Positions 10,146 through 20,290 of a stretch of 64,000 bases of DNA are shown piece by piece; the stretch's first letter is position 1; each line of letters starts with the position of its first letter. The notes beneath the pieces were generated by a model, which worked only from the letters and a program-made list of their open reading frames with translations, was not told the DNA's origin and made no database searches. The position numbers were made by a program, and so were the translations under genes. The DNA is from Alphaproteobacteria bacterium (GTDB lineage Bacteria > Pseudomonadota > Alphaproteobacteria > GCA-2746255), in contig JAGWAR010000001.1 in assembly GCA_021296325.1 (NCBI GenBank), positions 277,159 through 341,158 on the forward strand, in the 5' to 3' direction.

Positions 10146-11351
10146 TTATGTGTGTTGCAGGGCGGCGATGCCCGGCAGTTCCTTACCGCCGAGCCAATCC
10201 AGAAAGGCGCCGCCCGCCGTCGAAACATAGGAAAAATCCTCGTCCAGGCCGGCGCGGTGCAATGCCGCCACCGTGTCGCCACCGCCGCCGATCGAAAGCA
10301 GTTCCCCTTCGCGGGTGCACGCCGCCACCACTTTTGCGACGGCCATCGTCGCCGCGTCGAAGGGCGCCGTTTCGAAGGCACCCAACGGTCCGTTCCAGAC
10401 CAGCGTCCTGGATGCGCGCACCGCTTCTGAAAGCCGCGCCACCGTTTCTGGTCCGGCATCCAGAATCATACGGCCCTCCGGAACGACAGAAACCGGGACC
10501 GTCTCAACGGCGACGTTTTCACGCAGCTCGGTGGCGATGACGGCGTCTTCCGGAAGGAAAAGCCTGCAGCCCGTCTTTTCCGCCGCGGCGAGAATCGCTT
10601 GTGCCTTTTCGACCATCGTCGTTTCGACGAGCGATGTGCCCACGGCGTGCCCCTTGGCCAACAGAAAGGTGTTCGCCATGGCGCCTACGATGGCGAGCGT
10701 ATCCACCTTGCCGATCAGATAATTGATGATGTCGAGTTTCGTAGAAATTTTTGCGCCGCCGACGATGGCGAGAATCGGCCGCGAAGGATTTTCCAGCATC
10801 CGTTTCAGGGTCGCAAGTTCGCATACCAGGACGGGGCCTGCCGCGGAGGGCAGTTTTTTGGCAAGCCGCTCGACGGATGCGTGCGCCCGATGAGAGCAGG
10901 AAAAAGCGTCGTTTACGTAAAGATCGCCAAGCTCCGCCAATGCCGATGCGAAAGCGTCGTCGTTCATTTCTTCACCCGCGTGAAAACGCAGGTTTTCCAG
11001 CAGCGCAACCTGGCTTTCTCCAAGCTCGGCAACGACGCCGGCCGCCGCGTTTCCCACGCAGTCCCCGGCGAAACCGACTGGCTGGCCGAGGGCCTCGCCG
11101 AGAGGCGTGACAAGCGGGCGCAGCGAAAGGCCGGGAACGACCTTTCCCTTTGGCCGGTCGAGGTGGGAAAGCAGGATCACCTTGGCGCCCCGTTTCGAAA
11201 GTGCTTGCACCGTCGGCAGGATGCGATCGATCCGAAGCGTATCGGTGATTGTGCCGTTCTGCATCGGCACGTTGAGATCGACGCGAAGCAATACGCGCTT
11301 TCCCTTCACGTCGAGATCGTCGATCGTATGCAAAGCCGTGTTGTTTCCCAT
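10146..11351 (-). CDS. pgk: Phosphoglycerate kinase
   Basis: KRVLLRVDLNVPMQNG, VILLSHLDRPKG, GGAKISTKLDIINYL, SIGGGGDTVAAL. Start at MGNNTALHT inside the longer ORF. Confidence 0.97.
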   Translation of the reverse strand: MGNNTALHTIDDLDVKGKRVLLRVDLNVPMQNGTITDTLRIDRILPTVQALSKRGAKVILLSHLDRPKGKVVPGLSLRPLVTPLGEALGQPVGFAGDCVGNAAAGVVAELGESQVALLENLRFHAGEEMNDDAFASALAELGDLYVNDAFSCSHRAHASVERLAKKLPSAAGPVLVCELATLKRMLENPSRPILAIVGGAKISTKLDIINYLIGKVDTLAIVGAMANTFLLAKGHAVGTSLVETTMVEKAQAILAAAEKTGCRLFLPEDAVIATELRENVAVETVPVSVVPEGRMILDAGPETVARLSEAVRASRTLVWNGPLGAFETAPFDAATMAVAKVVAACTREGELLSIGGGGDTVAALHRAGLDEDFSYVSTAGGAFLDWLGGKELPGIAALQHT

Positions 11352-11359
11352 CGTTTTGA

Positions 11360-13384
11360 TCAGGAAAGACGCTGGCGAACGGCATCGGCCACGGCTTCCG
11401 GGGTAATGCCGAAATGCTGGAAAAGGGCCTTGGCGGGCGCGGAGGCGCCGAAGCCGGACATGCCGATGAATAGGCCATCCGGGCCGAGGTAACGTTCCCA
11501 GCCCATGGAAATGGCCGCCTCGATACCGACGCGCACGGGCGTTGAGCCGAGCACTTCCTGCCGGTAATCGTCGTCCTGTTCTTCGAAAAGTTCCCAGCAT
11601 GGCATCGAGACAACGCGGGCGCCGATGCCATCCTTGACAAGCAGCGCATGGGCCGCGACGGCGATGCTTACCTCCGAGCCGGTGGCAAACAGCGTCACCT
11701 TTGCCTCGCCCTTGGAAGGCACAAGCAGGTAGGCGCCCTTTGCCGAAAGATTTTCCTTCGCCTTTTCCTTGCGCAGGGTGGGAAGGCCCTGCCGGGTAAG
11801 GGCAAGGATCGAAGGGCGGTTCCGGGAGCGAATCGCCAATTCCCAGCATTCGGCCGTTTCGACGGCGTCGGCCGGACGCAGGACGCACAGATTCGGTATG
11901 GCACGCAACGACGCCAGATGTTCAATGGGCTGGTGGGTGGGCCCGTCTTCGCCGAGACCGATCGAGTCGTGGGTCATGACGTAAATCACGCCAAGCTCCA
12001 TCAGCGCGGAAAGGCGAATGGCCGGCCGGCAATAATCCGTGAAGGTAAGAAAGGTGCCCCCATAGGGAAGCACGCCCCCGTGGAGGGCAAGGCCGTTCAT
12101 GGCGGCGGCCATCGCGTGCTCGCGCACGCCGTAATAAAGATAGGTGCCGCCGTAGTCGTCCCGGCTAAGCGGTTTCTGATCGGCCGTCTTCGTGTTGTTC
12201 GATCCCGTGAGATCGGCCGAGCCGCCAACGAGTTCCGGCAACACCGGCGCCAGTGCGCCAAGGGCCTGTTCCGAGGCCTTGCGGGTCGCCAGGCTTGGCG
12301 TTTCCGCCAGATAGGCGTCCTTCAGACGCTGTAGACCGGCGTCCCATCCCTTCGGCAGGCGTGCGCCCTGCCGGCGTTCGAATTCGTCGCGCGTCTTCGG
12401 GGCCAAGCCGTCGCGTTTTGCTTCCCAGGCCTGGCGTATCGCGCCACCTTGCGCGCCGAGGGCCCGCCAAGCCTTGAGGATGGCATCCGGAACGACGAAG
12501 GGAGGCTCCGTCCAGCCGAGAGCGGCCCGCGTTCCGGCCACCTCCTCGGCGCCCAGGGGGGCGCCATGGGTGGCCGCCGTTCCGGCCTTCTTCGGTGCGC
12601 CATAGCCGATGGTCGTCCGGCAGGCGATGAGCGAGGGCCGGTCCGATTGCCGCGCCTGGGTCAGCGCTTCGAAGACAGCGTCCGGGTCGTGGCCGTCGAT
12701 GCGAGTGGTTTCCCAGCCGGCCGCTTCGAAGCGTTGCAGCTGATCGTCGGAAACCGCAAGCGACGTCGGCCCGTCGATGGAAATCTGGTTGTCGTCGAAC
12801 AGCACGATCAGTTTGTGAAGTCGTAAATGACCGGCCAGCGAGATGGCCTCGTGGCTGATCCCCTCCATCAGGCAGCCATCGCCGGCGAGGACATAGGTAT
12901 AATGATTGACGAGATCGTCTCCGAAATGCGCCGCCAGATGGCGTTCGCCGATTGCCATGCCGACGGCGTTCGCCAGTCCCTGGCCAAGCGGCCCGGTCGT
13001 CGTCTCGATGCCCTTCGCATGACCGTATTCCGGATGACCGGCCGTGCGGCTGCCAAGCTGGCGGAAGCGCTCAAGCTCCTCGATCGGCATATCCGCATAG
13101 CCGGTGAGGTAAAGCAGGGCATAAAGCAGCATCGATCCGTGGCCGGCCGAAAGCACAAGGCGGTCGCGGTCCGGCCAATCCGGGGCGGCGGCGTCGAATT
13201 TGAGGAAATGGCGGACCAGCACGGTCGCCACGTCGGCCATGCCCATCGGCATCCCGGGATGGCCGGATTGCGCCTTTTCCACGGCGTCCATGGCGAGAAC
13301 CCGGATCGCATTGGCCATTTCCCGGTGGGACGGGACCGTCCGGGATGTCTGGTTGGGATCGGGGGCGAGTCGGTTTACGGCCAT
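11360..13384 (-). CDS. tkt: Transketolase
   Basis: [92 protein letters not shown]. Confidence 0.97.
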   Translation of the reverse strand: MAVNRLAPDPNQTSRTVPSHREMANAIRVLAMDAVEKAQSGHPGMPMGMADVATVLVRHFLKFDAAAPDWPDRDRLVLSAGHGSMLLYALLYLTGYADMPIEELERFRQLGSRTAGHPEYGHAKGIETTTGPLGQGLANAVGMAIGERHLAAHFGDDLVNHYTYVLAGDGCLMEGISHEAISLAGHLRLHKLIVLFDDNQISIDGPTSLAVSDDQLQRFEAAGWETTRIDGHDPDAVFEALTQARQSDRPSLIACRTTIGYGAPKKAGTAATHGAPLGAEEVAGTRAALGWTEPPFVVPDAILKAWRALGAQGGAIRQAWEAKRDGLAPKTRDEFERRQGARLPKGWDAGLQRLKDAYLAETPSLATRKASEQALGALAPVLPELVGGSADLTGSNNTKTADQKPLSRDDYGGTYLYYGVREHAMAAAMNGLALHGGVLPYGGTFLTFTDYCRPAIRLSALMELGVIYVMTHDSIGLGEDGPTHQPIEHLASLRAIPNLCVLRPADAVETAECWELAIRSRNRPSILALTRQGLPTLRKEKAKENLSAKGAYLLVPSKGEAKVTLFATGSEVSIAVAAHALLVKDGIGARVVSMPCWELFEEQDDDYRQEVLGSTPVRVGIEAAISMGWERYLGPDGLFIGMSGFGASAPAKALFQHFGITPEAVADAVRQRLS

Positions 13385-13483
13385 TGCGATGGGTTGGTCT
13401 TCGGCATGAATTCGGTCACACGCCCGGCGGGCCCGCTGGCGAAGGGTGTGAAGGGTCTATAACAGATCGTGGCGGTCTGTGGG

Positions 13484-13510
13484 AGTGGCGTTTTCCCGAA
13501 AAATGCCACT
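13484..13510. promoter_or_regulatory. Inverted repeat (11-bp arms, one G-T wobble) in the divergent tkt / membrane-protein intergenic region
   Basis: AGTGGCGTTTT-CCCGA-AAAATGCCACT. Confidence 0.5.
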
Positions 13511-13631
13511 TCACGGCACGTGATTGGTTGCGCGCCGGCGGGTCGTTACAATTTGATCGGCCCATCCCCATGGGCTATGCCAAGGTCCACGCGTCGATTG
13601 GGTGGATGCCGCAGCGTCGTGAGGCAACTTC

Positions 13632-14639
13632 ATGGCTGAAAAGACCGGGCAGACGAACGGGTTTGAAGACGAGCTGGTCACCGCGACGGTCGATCGGCGG
13701 CGCTGGCCGTTTTTCCTTAAAGTCGCCGTTTCGGCAATCCTGATCGGCTTTCTCATCACCACCCACGACATTGCCGGGGCCATTGCGAATCTTGGCAGCA
13801 TTCAGGCGCCGTGGTTTTTTGGCGGCCTTTTGCTGCTCTGCCTGGGCATTTGCCTGGCCGGCCTTCGCTGGGCAGGCATCCTTGCCGGCATCGAAATCAA
13901 CCTGCGCCTTCGGGAAGTGTTTCGCATGGTTCTGATCGGGCTTTTCTTCAACCAGGCGCTGCCTTCCACGATTGGTGGCGATGCCGTGAGGGCGTGGCAG
14001 ATTCACCGGACCGTTGCTTCTGTGGGCCTTGCCTTGCGAAGCGTGATTCTTGACCGTCTGGCTGGTTTGGCGGGCCTGATCCTGCTGGTGGCAATCGTGC
14101 TGCCTTTCCTTTTCCGGATCACGGCAAGCGGCGTCGCCCATGCCACGATCCTGGGCCTTATTACGGCGGCGGCGGCCGTCCTTGGGATGGTGCTGGTCTT
14201 CGACCGATTGCCACTGACTTCCCTGTTCGGCCGCTTTCATGGATTTCTCGTCCACCTTTCCGGAGATGCCCGCAGGCTTTTACTGATGTCCCGCCGCGCG
14301 TTTCCGGTGCTGGGCTTTTCCATCCTCATTCACGTGTTTTCCGCCCTTGCCGTTTTCTGTCTGGCGCAGGGCTTTGGGATCGCGGTCGATATCGTGGAAT
14401 GCCTAGTGCTTGTCCCGCCGGTCGTTCTGCTGATGCTGCTGCCGATTTCGCTGGCCGGCTGGGGAGTGCGGGAAGGCGCGATGATTGCCGCGCTCGGCTT
14501 CGTCGATGTGCCGGCAAGCGAGGCCCTGCTTCTGTCAATCGCCTTTGGCCTTGCCGTGCTGTTGACCAACCTGCCCGGTGGCGCCGTTTGGTTGTTCACC
14601 CGCGCCAGCCATCCAATAAGGGAACGGGCAACGGAATGA
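13632..14639 (+). CDS. Lysylphosphatidylglycerol synthase transmembrane domain / AglD2-type flippase-like membrane protein
   Basis: 335 aa polytopic protein; FFNQALPSTIGGDAVRAWQIHR...RSVILDRLAGLAGL motif of the LPG_synthase_TM family. Confidence 0.85.
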   Translation: MAEKTGQTNGFEDELVTATVDRRRWPFFLKVAVSAILIGFLITTHDIAGAIANLGSIQAPWFFGGLLLLCLGICLAGLRWAGILAGIEINLRLREVFRMVLIGLFFNQALPSTIGGDAVRAWQIHRTVASVGLALRSVILDRLAGLAGLILLVAIVLPFLFRITASGVAHATILGLITAAAAVLGMVLVFDRLPLTSLFGRFHGFLVHLSGDARRLLLMSRRAFPVLGFSILIHVFSALAVFCLAQGFGIAVDIVECLVLVPPVVLLMLLPISLAGWGVREGAMIAALGFVDVPASEALLLSIAFGLAVLLTNLPGGAVWLFTRASHPIRERATE

Positions 14640-16087
14640 ATCAGCCGGAAACCGCATCGCCGCCTGCCCCCCGCAAGCAGGAGATCCGCGACCGTTTCGA
14701 CCGGCTTGCGGAGGAGCGGGGAAAGTGGATCGCTCGCAACTGGTTCTTTCACGAGGACGATCGTAACTACATGCGCTTTCTGGTGCCGGCGGGATTGCGC
14801 GTGCTGGAGCTTGGTTGCGGAACGGGAGAGATCCTGCACGCGCTTGATCCGTCCCACGGGGTGGGCGTCGACTTCAGCGAGCAAACGATCGACGTGGCGC
14901 GGGGGAAATACCCGGAACTCGACTTTGTTCTGGGTGATGTCGAGGATCCGGCAACACTTGAAAAGCTGGAAGGGCCATTCGACGTCATCGTTCTCTCGGA
15001 CACGATCGGCTATCTCGACGATTGCCAGGCGTTGCTGGCTTCGCTGCATCCGCTTTGCACGGCGGAAACGCGCCTTGTCGTCGCTTACTATTCCCATTTT
15101 TGGGAACCGGTCCTGAAGCTTGCCGAATGGTTTGGCAACAAGATGCCCCAGCCACCGTTGAACTGGATCACGCCGGACGACCTTGGCGGCATCATGGCGC
15201 TGGCGGATTTCGAGGTTATCAAACGGGAATGGCGTCAGATCCTTCCGAAGCATCTTTTCGGCATCGGACGGCTTGTAAACCGATTCCTGGGCACGCTGCC
15301 TTTCCTGCGCCGGCTTTCGCTTCGCAATTACGTGGTGGCAAGGTCGCTTCGGGCCATTGAGCCCAAACGCCTCAGCGCCAGCGTGGTGATTCCCTGCCGG
15401 AACGAACAGGGCAACATCGAAGACGCCGTCCGCCGAATGCCGAAATTTTGCGATGAGCTTGAAATCCTGTTCGTCGAAGGCAACAGCGTGGACGACACCT
15501 TCGAGGAATGCGAGCGGGTGAAGAGCGCCTATCCCGACCTTGCCATTGAAGTGTTTCGACAGGAGGGAGAGGGAAAGGGCGATGCCGTTCGAAAGGGGTT
15601 TCAGGAAGCGCGTGGCGAGGTGTTGATGATTCTAGATGCCGACCTGACGGTTCCCCCGGAAGCGCTTCCGAAATTTTACGAAGCGATCGCCAATGGCAAG
15701 GGTGAATTCATCAATGGCACGCGGATGGTCTATCCGCTGGAGCGGGATTCGATGCGTTTCCTGAATTACTGGGCGAATCGCGCCTTTGCTTGGCTTTTTA
15801 CCTGGCTGCTGAACCAGCGGTTCACGGACACGCTGTGCGGGACCAAGGTGCTTCGGCGTGACCATTATGAACGGGTCGTGGCGAACCGCGCCTATTTCGG
15901 CAATTTCGATCCTTTTGGGGATTTCGATCTGATCTTCGGTGCCGCAAAGCTGAATTTAAAAACCGTCGAGGTGCCGGTCCGTTACGCCAGCCGGAATTAT
16001 GGCACGACCCAGATATCCCGTTTTCAGCATGGATGGCTTTTGTTGCGCATGGCATTCTTCGCCTATCGCAAATTGAAGGCCTTCTGA
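14636..16087 (+). CDS. Bifunctional SAM-dependent methyltransferase / family 2 glycosyltransferase (DPM1-like)
   Basis: N-terminus VLELGCGTGEILHALDPSHGVGVDFSEQTI (class I MT); C-terminus SASVVIPCRNEQGNIEDAVRRMP...LMILDADLTVPPEALPKFYEA (GT2). ATGA overlap with the preceding stop. Confidence 0.9.
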   Translation: MNQPETASPPAPRKQEIRDRFDRLAEERGKWIARNWFFHEDDRNYMRFLVPAGLRVLELGCGTGEILHALDPSHGVGVDFSEQTIDVARGKYPELDFVLGDVEDPATLEKLEGPFDVIVLSDTIGYLDDCQALLASLHPLCTAETRLVVAYYSHFWEPVLKLAEWFGNKMPQPPLNWITPDDLGGIMALADFEVIKREWRQILPKHLFGIGRLVNRFLGTLPFLRRLSLRNYVVARSLRAIEPKRLSASVVIPCRNEQGNIEDAVRRMPKFCDELEILFVEGNSVDDTFEECERVKSAYPDLAIEVFRQEGEGKGDAVRKGFQEARGEVLMILDADLTVPPEALPKFYEAIANGKGEFINGTRMVYPLERDSMRFLNYWANRAFAWLFTWLLNQRFTDTLCGTKVLRRDHYERVVANRAYFGNFDPFGDFDLIFGAAKLNLKTVEVPVRYASRNYGTTQISRFQHGWLLLRMAFFAYRKLKAF

Positions 16088-16091
16088 CTTC

Positions 16092-16814
16092 ATGGACCCG
16101 CGTCTGGATACCCGCCGCCGGCAATGGGAAACAAAAGCGGTCCTTCGGGAAGTTTACGCTGATCTTTACCGGCGCATGGCCGGCGCGCTCGCGCCCGGCC
16201 CCACGCTTGAAATCGGTGGCGGGTCCGGCAATCTGAAAGCTTACGCGCCGCAAGTGTGTTCGACCGACGTCCTGGAGGCGCCGTGGCTGGATGCCATTGC
16301 CGACGCCCAGGCACTTCCGTTTGCACCGTCCAGTTTTTCCAACATCGTCATGTTCGATGTGCTGCATCACCTGGTCCGCCCGCGCGTCTTTTTCTCGGAG
16401 GCGATCCGGGTTCTGCAGAAAGGGGGGCGCCTCGTCATGGTGGAGCCCGCCATCACGCCCGTGAGCGGCGTGTTTTACCGTTTTCTGCCTCCGGAGCCGG
16501 TCGTGTTCCGGGCAGACCCGCTGGCGGAAACGGCGGAAGAGGCGAGGCGGGACGCCTTCGAGGCAAACCAGGCCGTGCCTACCCTTCTCTTTCGGAAACG
16601 GCGTGTCGAGTTTCAACGGGCCTTTCCGCAGCTCGTATTCCGTGACACCTCTTTCCTTAGTCTCTTTACCTATCCTCATTCCGGCGGATTTCGCTCCTGG
16701 AGTCTGATTCCATCCGCCGCCGTGCCGGGCCTGCTTCGCCTGGAAGATGCGTTGCTACCCATCCTCGGGCCGTTGATGGCGTTTCGGATGTTCGTCGTGT
16801 TAGAGCGGACGTGA
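16092..16814 (+). CDS. Class I SAM-dependent methyltransferase
   Basis: GPTLEIGGGSGNLKAYAPQVCSTDV; LPFAPSSFSNIVMFDVLHHL. Confidence 0.85.
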   Translation: MDPRLDTRRRQWETKAVLREVYADLYRRMAGALAPGPTLEIGGGSGNLKAYAPQVCSTDVLEAPWLDAIADAQALPFAPSSFSNIVMFDVLHHLVRPRVFFSEAIRVLQKGGRLVMVEPAITPVSGVFYRFLPPEPVVFRADPLAETAEEARRDAFEANQAVPTLLFRKRRVEFQRAFPQLVFRDTSFLSLFTYPHSGGFRSWSLIPSAAVPGLLRLEDALLPILGPLMAFRMFVVLERT

Positions 16815-16898
16815 CGGGATTGAGGATAGGTTGAAGGCAGTATAGGATGGCCCCGCTTTCAACCTGTCCGCCCATTCCCCATTCAAGATCAGACACCT

Positions 16899-18149
16899 AT
16901 GCGAAGCAGTAAAAATCGCGGGAGCGAGATGGAAGGTCGCAAACTCTCGCAAGGGGCGGTGGACGGTTTTTGGGTTCTCCTCGTCTTCGGGCTGCTCCTT
17001 TTCAATCCGTTCGATTTCGGGCAAAACGGTTCCCAGATCAACCTGGCCATTTACGACATTGTCCTGCCGTTGATTTTCCTGGTGGCGGTCGTGCAAGGCC
17101 AGATCGTCTGGCCGAAAAGAAAAGCCGCCCTGCTTTTCTTCATCCCTTGGCTTCTTGTCGTTTTCCACTCGGTTTTAACCGCGGTTCTGGTAGAGCGCAC
17201 CGACCTTTCCCCATTGTTTGCCGGCGCGCTTCGGCAAACGGCTTTCTTTTTCGACATCGGCATGCTGGTGCTGTTGTTTCAATCACCGGAACGGCGACAA
17301 CCGTCCCGCGGCGCGTTGATTTTTCTTATTTTCGCCGTGACGACCTACGCGCTTACGATGCGTTACCTGGAAGAACAGATTCCGAACTGGCCCACCTACG
17401 AGACGATCTACGCAGCCATCATCACGGGCCTGTTGCTGCTTTTCTTTTTTCTGCGAAGTTCGGAAGAAAAACCGGAAGGTTTCTTCAAGATTGTCGCGCT
17501 TATTGCTTGGGCATTGACGGCGCTGCTTCTTCTTTTCACAAAACTTTTTGTACTGATCGGCTTCCTTATCGCCACACTTTTCTTCGTTGAGGAATTTCGA
17601 AAATTCGAAGGGCGGCGAGCCGGACAGTTTCTCCGCGGCATGGGTCTTTTCGCCGTATTGGTCACGGTTTTCGTGGTCGTGCTCGTTGAAATAGACGTAG
17701 GCCGGTATTTTATCCGTACCTACGGTTCGTTTGCCTCGGAAATTGCTCGATCGCTCGATATACGCCTTCAGCTTTGGTCGTTCGCCTGGCAGTTTGCCCT
17801 TGAGGCTTTTCCATGGGGCATCGGCTTGAACCAATTCGGCGGTTACGTTGCCGAGGCCGCCAGTTCGAAGGCCCTGCATGTGGCAAGCGTCCATAACACG
17901 CCACTGCGTCTTTTGATGGAGCTTGGTATCCTCGGAATTGGTATTTTCGGCGTGGTGGTTGCGTTGGTTGTTTATAGCGGGCGGGGACTCGGCCCATATC
18001 AAAGAACCATGCTCTATTTGTATATATTCATGCCGATGTTGCTGCACGACGCGCTCGGGCTTCGCATTTTTCACATCGGCCTGGCGTTCTGCCTGGCCAT
18101 GGCGCTTTTTCCGGCAGGGCCCGCGCCTAAAGAGCGCCGGTCGCCCTGA
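16899..18149 (+). CDS. O-antigen ligase/polymerase-like polytopic membrane protein
   Basis: 416 aa, many hydrophobic segments; large loop with AFPWGIGLNQFGGYVAEAASSKALHVASVHNTPLRLLMELGILG typical of the Wzy_C/O-antigen ligase family. Confidence 0.8.
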   Translation: MRSSKNRGSEMEGRKLSQGAVDGFWVLLVFGLLLFNPFDFGQNGSQINLAIYDIVLPLIFLVAVVQGQIVWPKRKAALLFFIPWLLVVFHSVLTAVLVERTDLSPLFAGALRQTAFFFDIGMLVLLFQSPERRQPSRGALIFLIFAVTTYALTMRYLEEQIPNWPTYETIYAAIITGLLLLFFFLRSSEEKPEGFFKIVALIAWALTALLLLFTKLFVLIGFLIATLFFVEEFRKFEGRRAGQFLRGMGLFAVLVTVFVVVLVEIDVGRYFIRTYGSFASEIARSLDIRLQLWSFAWQFALEAFPWGIGLNQFGGYVAEAASSKALHVASVHNTPLRLLMELGILGIGIFGVVVALVVYSGRGLGPYQRTMLYLYIFMPMLLHDALGLRIFHIGLAFCLAMALFPAGPAPKERRSP

Positions 18150-19396
18150 TGGTCGCCAGGGGGATAGTTTCCGCCGTTCTCGGCGGCCTCATTGCCCGCG
18201 GCATCACCGTGCTTATTCCGGTCATGGTGGCCCACACCTACGTGTTGGGAACCGAGACGGACGCCTTCTTCCTGGCCGCCGCCGGCATTCTTTTCTGGGC
18301 GACGACGATGGGGGTGCTTCTGGAAGCCTCGATCGTCCCCAGGCTCATGGACATCGCCGAGGAAGACTGCTGGACGCTTATCCTGCGCATCGGTCTCTTG
18401 CTTTCCGGCTTTACGCTGTTGCTTGGCGGTGCGTTCATCGCAGCGCTTTGGCTGGTTCCCTGGCCCGGGCAAGATGCTGCCCTTGCCGTGCAGACGCGCC
18501 TTCTGTTCGTCGAACTTTCGCCGCTTTTGTTGCTCAACGTGTGGATCAGCCTTCTTTCGGGTTGGCTGAATGCGGAACGGCGTTTCGCGGTCGTGGCCGG
18601 CTCTCCCACCGTGCTGGGCCTTTTCGTTTTGGGGGCGGTTTGGTTCCTGCACGAGGAGTTTGCAATCCATGCGCTTACCATCGGCTACCTTTCGGGTGAG
18701 TGCGTCCGGCTTGGCTTCCTGGGATTTCACCTGATTCGGCGTCATCCCATCAAGCTTCGTTTTCATGAGGGCGAACCGATCGCGTCCCATTTTCGGAACA
18801 TCGGGCTTCAATGGGTCGGACTGTCGCTCATGAGCGGCAATCCGCTCGTCGACCGACTGATGGCGGGCGGGTTGGCGGAAGGTTCCGTGAGCCGGCTCGA
18901 GTTGATCGAGCGTATTTACCTCGTGCCCGTCGGCATCCTTACCTGGGCGATTCTTTCGGTGATGACGACGGCCTGGTCGCTGATACGAGAAGAAATTGTG
19001 CGTCAGTGGGAAAGCGTGCGCCGCGCCCTTGGCATCCTGTTTCTCGGTGGGGCGGCGATCGCCTTTGTGCTGGGGCTGCTTCACCACCCGTTGCTGACTT
19101 GGCTCTACGCGCCGGCGGGGGCGGCGGCCTGGTCGGAAGAGGGCGAGCGCGCCTTTCTCTTTCTTGTCTGGGGACTGCCGTTTCAGTTGGCGACGCTTAC
19201 GCTATGGCGCGTGACGATGCTGGACCGGAACCTGGGTTTGCAGGTGCTGGCGATTGGCGGATTCGCCTTTCTTCTGAACGCCATCGGGGACTATGTCCTG
19301 CGCGACTTTTGGGGCCTCTCCGGCATTACCGCCGTGACAGGCATGACGTTTCTTTGTACGTTTTTGCTGTTGTTCCGCTTGGTCCGTCCATCCTGA
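18149..19396 (+). CDS. MurJ/Wzx-like lipid-linked oligosaccharide flippase
   Basis: 415 aa polytopic protein; ARGITVLIPVMVAHTYVLGTETDAFFLAAAGILFW resembles the MurJ N-terminus; TGATG overlap with the upstream gene. Confidence 0.75.
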   Translation: MVARGIVSAVLGGLIARGITVLIPVMVAHTYVLGTETDAFFLAAAGILFWATTMGVLLEASIVPRLMDIAEEDCWTLILRIGLLLSGFTLLLGGAFIAALWLVPWPGQDAALAVQTRLLFVELSPLLLLNVWISLLSGWLNAERRFAVVAGSPTVLGLFVLGAVWFLHEEFAIHALTIGYLSGECVRLGFLGFHLIRRHPIKLRFHEGEPIASHFRNIGLQWVGLSLMSGNPLVDRLMAGGLAEGSVSRLELIERIYLVPVGILTWAILSVMTTAWSLIREEIVRQWESVRRALGILFLGGAAIAFVLGLLHHPLLTWLYAPAGAAAWSEEGERAFLFLVWGLPFQLATLTLWRVTMLDRNLGLQVLAIGGFAFLLNAIGDYVLRDFWGLSGITAVTGMTFLCTFLLLFRLVRPS

Positions 19397-19405
19397 AATT
19401 TTTCC

Positions 19406-20290
19406 ATGTCACAGGAATACCCGCGCTGTTTTCTTGCAAAGCCTGGCCCGCCGGTCGAGGAATGGCACGCGGCTGGGCAATTGCTTTCCTTGCCCGAGGA
19501 GCGAAAGGTGCTTCGCTGTGGCGACGTCGCATGGCTTCATCCCATGCCGACCTTTGAGGAATGCAAGGCGCTTTATTCAGAGGCCTATTACACCTGTCGG
19601 GATTCGGCCTGCCCGCTTAGCCGGATCGAGAGTCAGCAACTGGATTATTTTGGCCGGCGCGTCCGGCGAATTTCCGAGCGTCTGGGCCGCAAACCGGAAA
19701 CCCTGCTCGATATCGGCGCGGCGAACGGTTTGTTCGTGCGCGCCGCGCAGGCGCAGGGCATTGCCGCCGAGGGGATCGAGCTTTCAACTTGGGCTTGCGA
19801 GAAAGCAAAAACGGAACACGGGATCGATCTCCTCGAAGGGGATCTTGTTCGCGACAATTTGTCTTTGCGGTCCCATTACGATGTCGTCGTCATGAATCAC
19901 GTGCTCGAACATCTGGTGGAGCCGCTTGCCTATCTTGAGCGGATTCACAGCCTGTTGCGGCCGGACGGCCTTTTGGTGATCGAAATTCCCCAGCAGTTTA
20001 TCAATCCGATTGATCTGCTTTACCGCGCGGCCCGGCACCAGCGGCCCTATAGCCTGGCTTCCGTCCACCACCCGTATTTTTATACGGTCTCGAGCATTCT
20101 CCGCTTGATGACGATGAGCGGATTTCAAGCCGAGCATCTGGTGACGTGGCTGCCGGAACAGGTGTTCCACCTCTACAGGCCACTTATTACCCGTCCGTTG
20201 CAGGCCATGCTCTGGTTTGCAAACCGGGTTGCCCGGCGCGGCCACATCATCGAGGTTTTTGCCACGCCGGAACAGGAAGCCTCGCTTTAA
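19406..20290 (+). CDS. Class I SAM-dependent methyltransferase (Methyltransf_23-like)
   Basis: ETLLDIGAANGLFVRAAQAQGIAAEGIELS; YDVVVMNHVLEHLVEPLAYLERIHSLLRPDGLLVIEIPQ. Confidence 0.88.
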   Translation: MSQEYPRCFLAKPGPPVEEWHAAGQLLSLPEERKVLRCGDVAWLHPMPTFEECKALYSEAYYTCRDSACPLSRIESQQLDYFGRRVRRISERLGRKPETLLDIGAANGLFVRAAQAQGIAAEGIELSTWACEKAKTEHGIDLLEGDLVRDNLSLRSHYDVVVMNHVLEHLVEPLAYLERIHSLLRPDGLLVIEIPQQFINPIDLLYRAARHQRPYSLASVHHPYFYTVSSILRLMTMSGFQAEHLVTWLPEQVFHLYRPLITRPLQAMLWFANRVARRGHIIEVFATPEQEASL

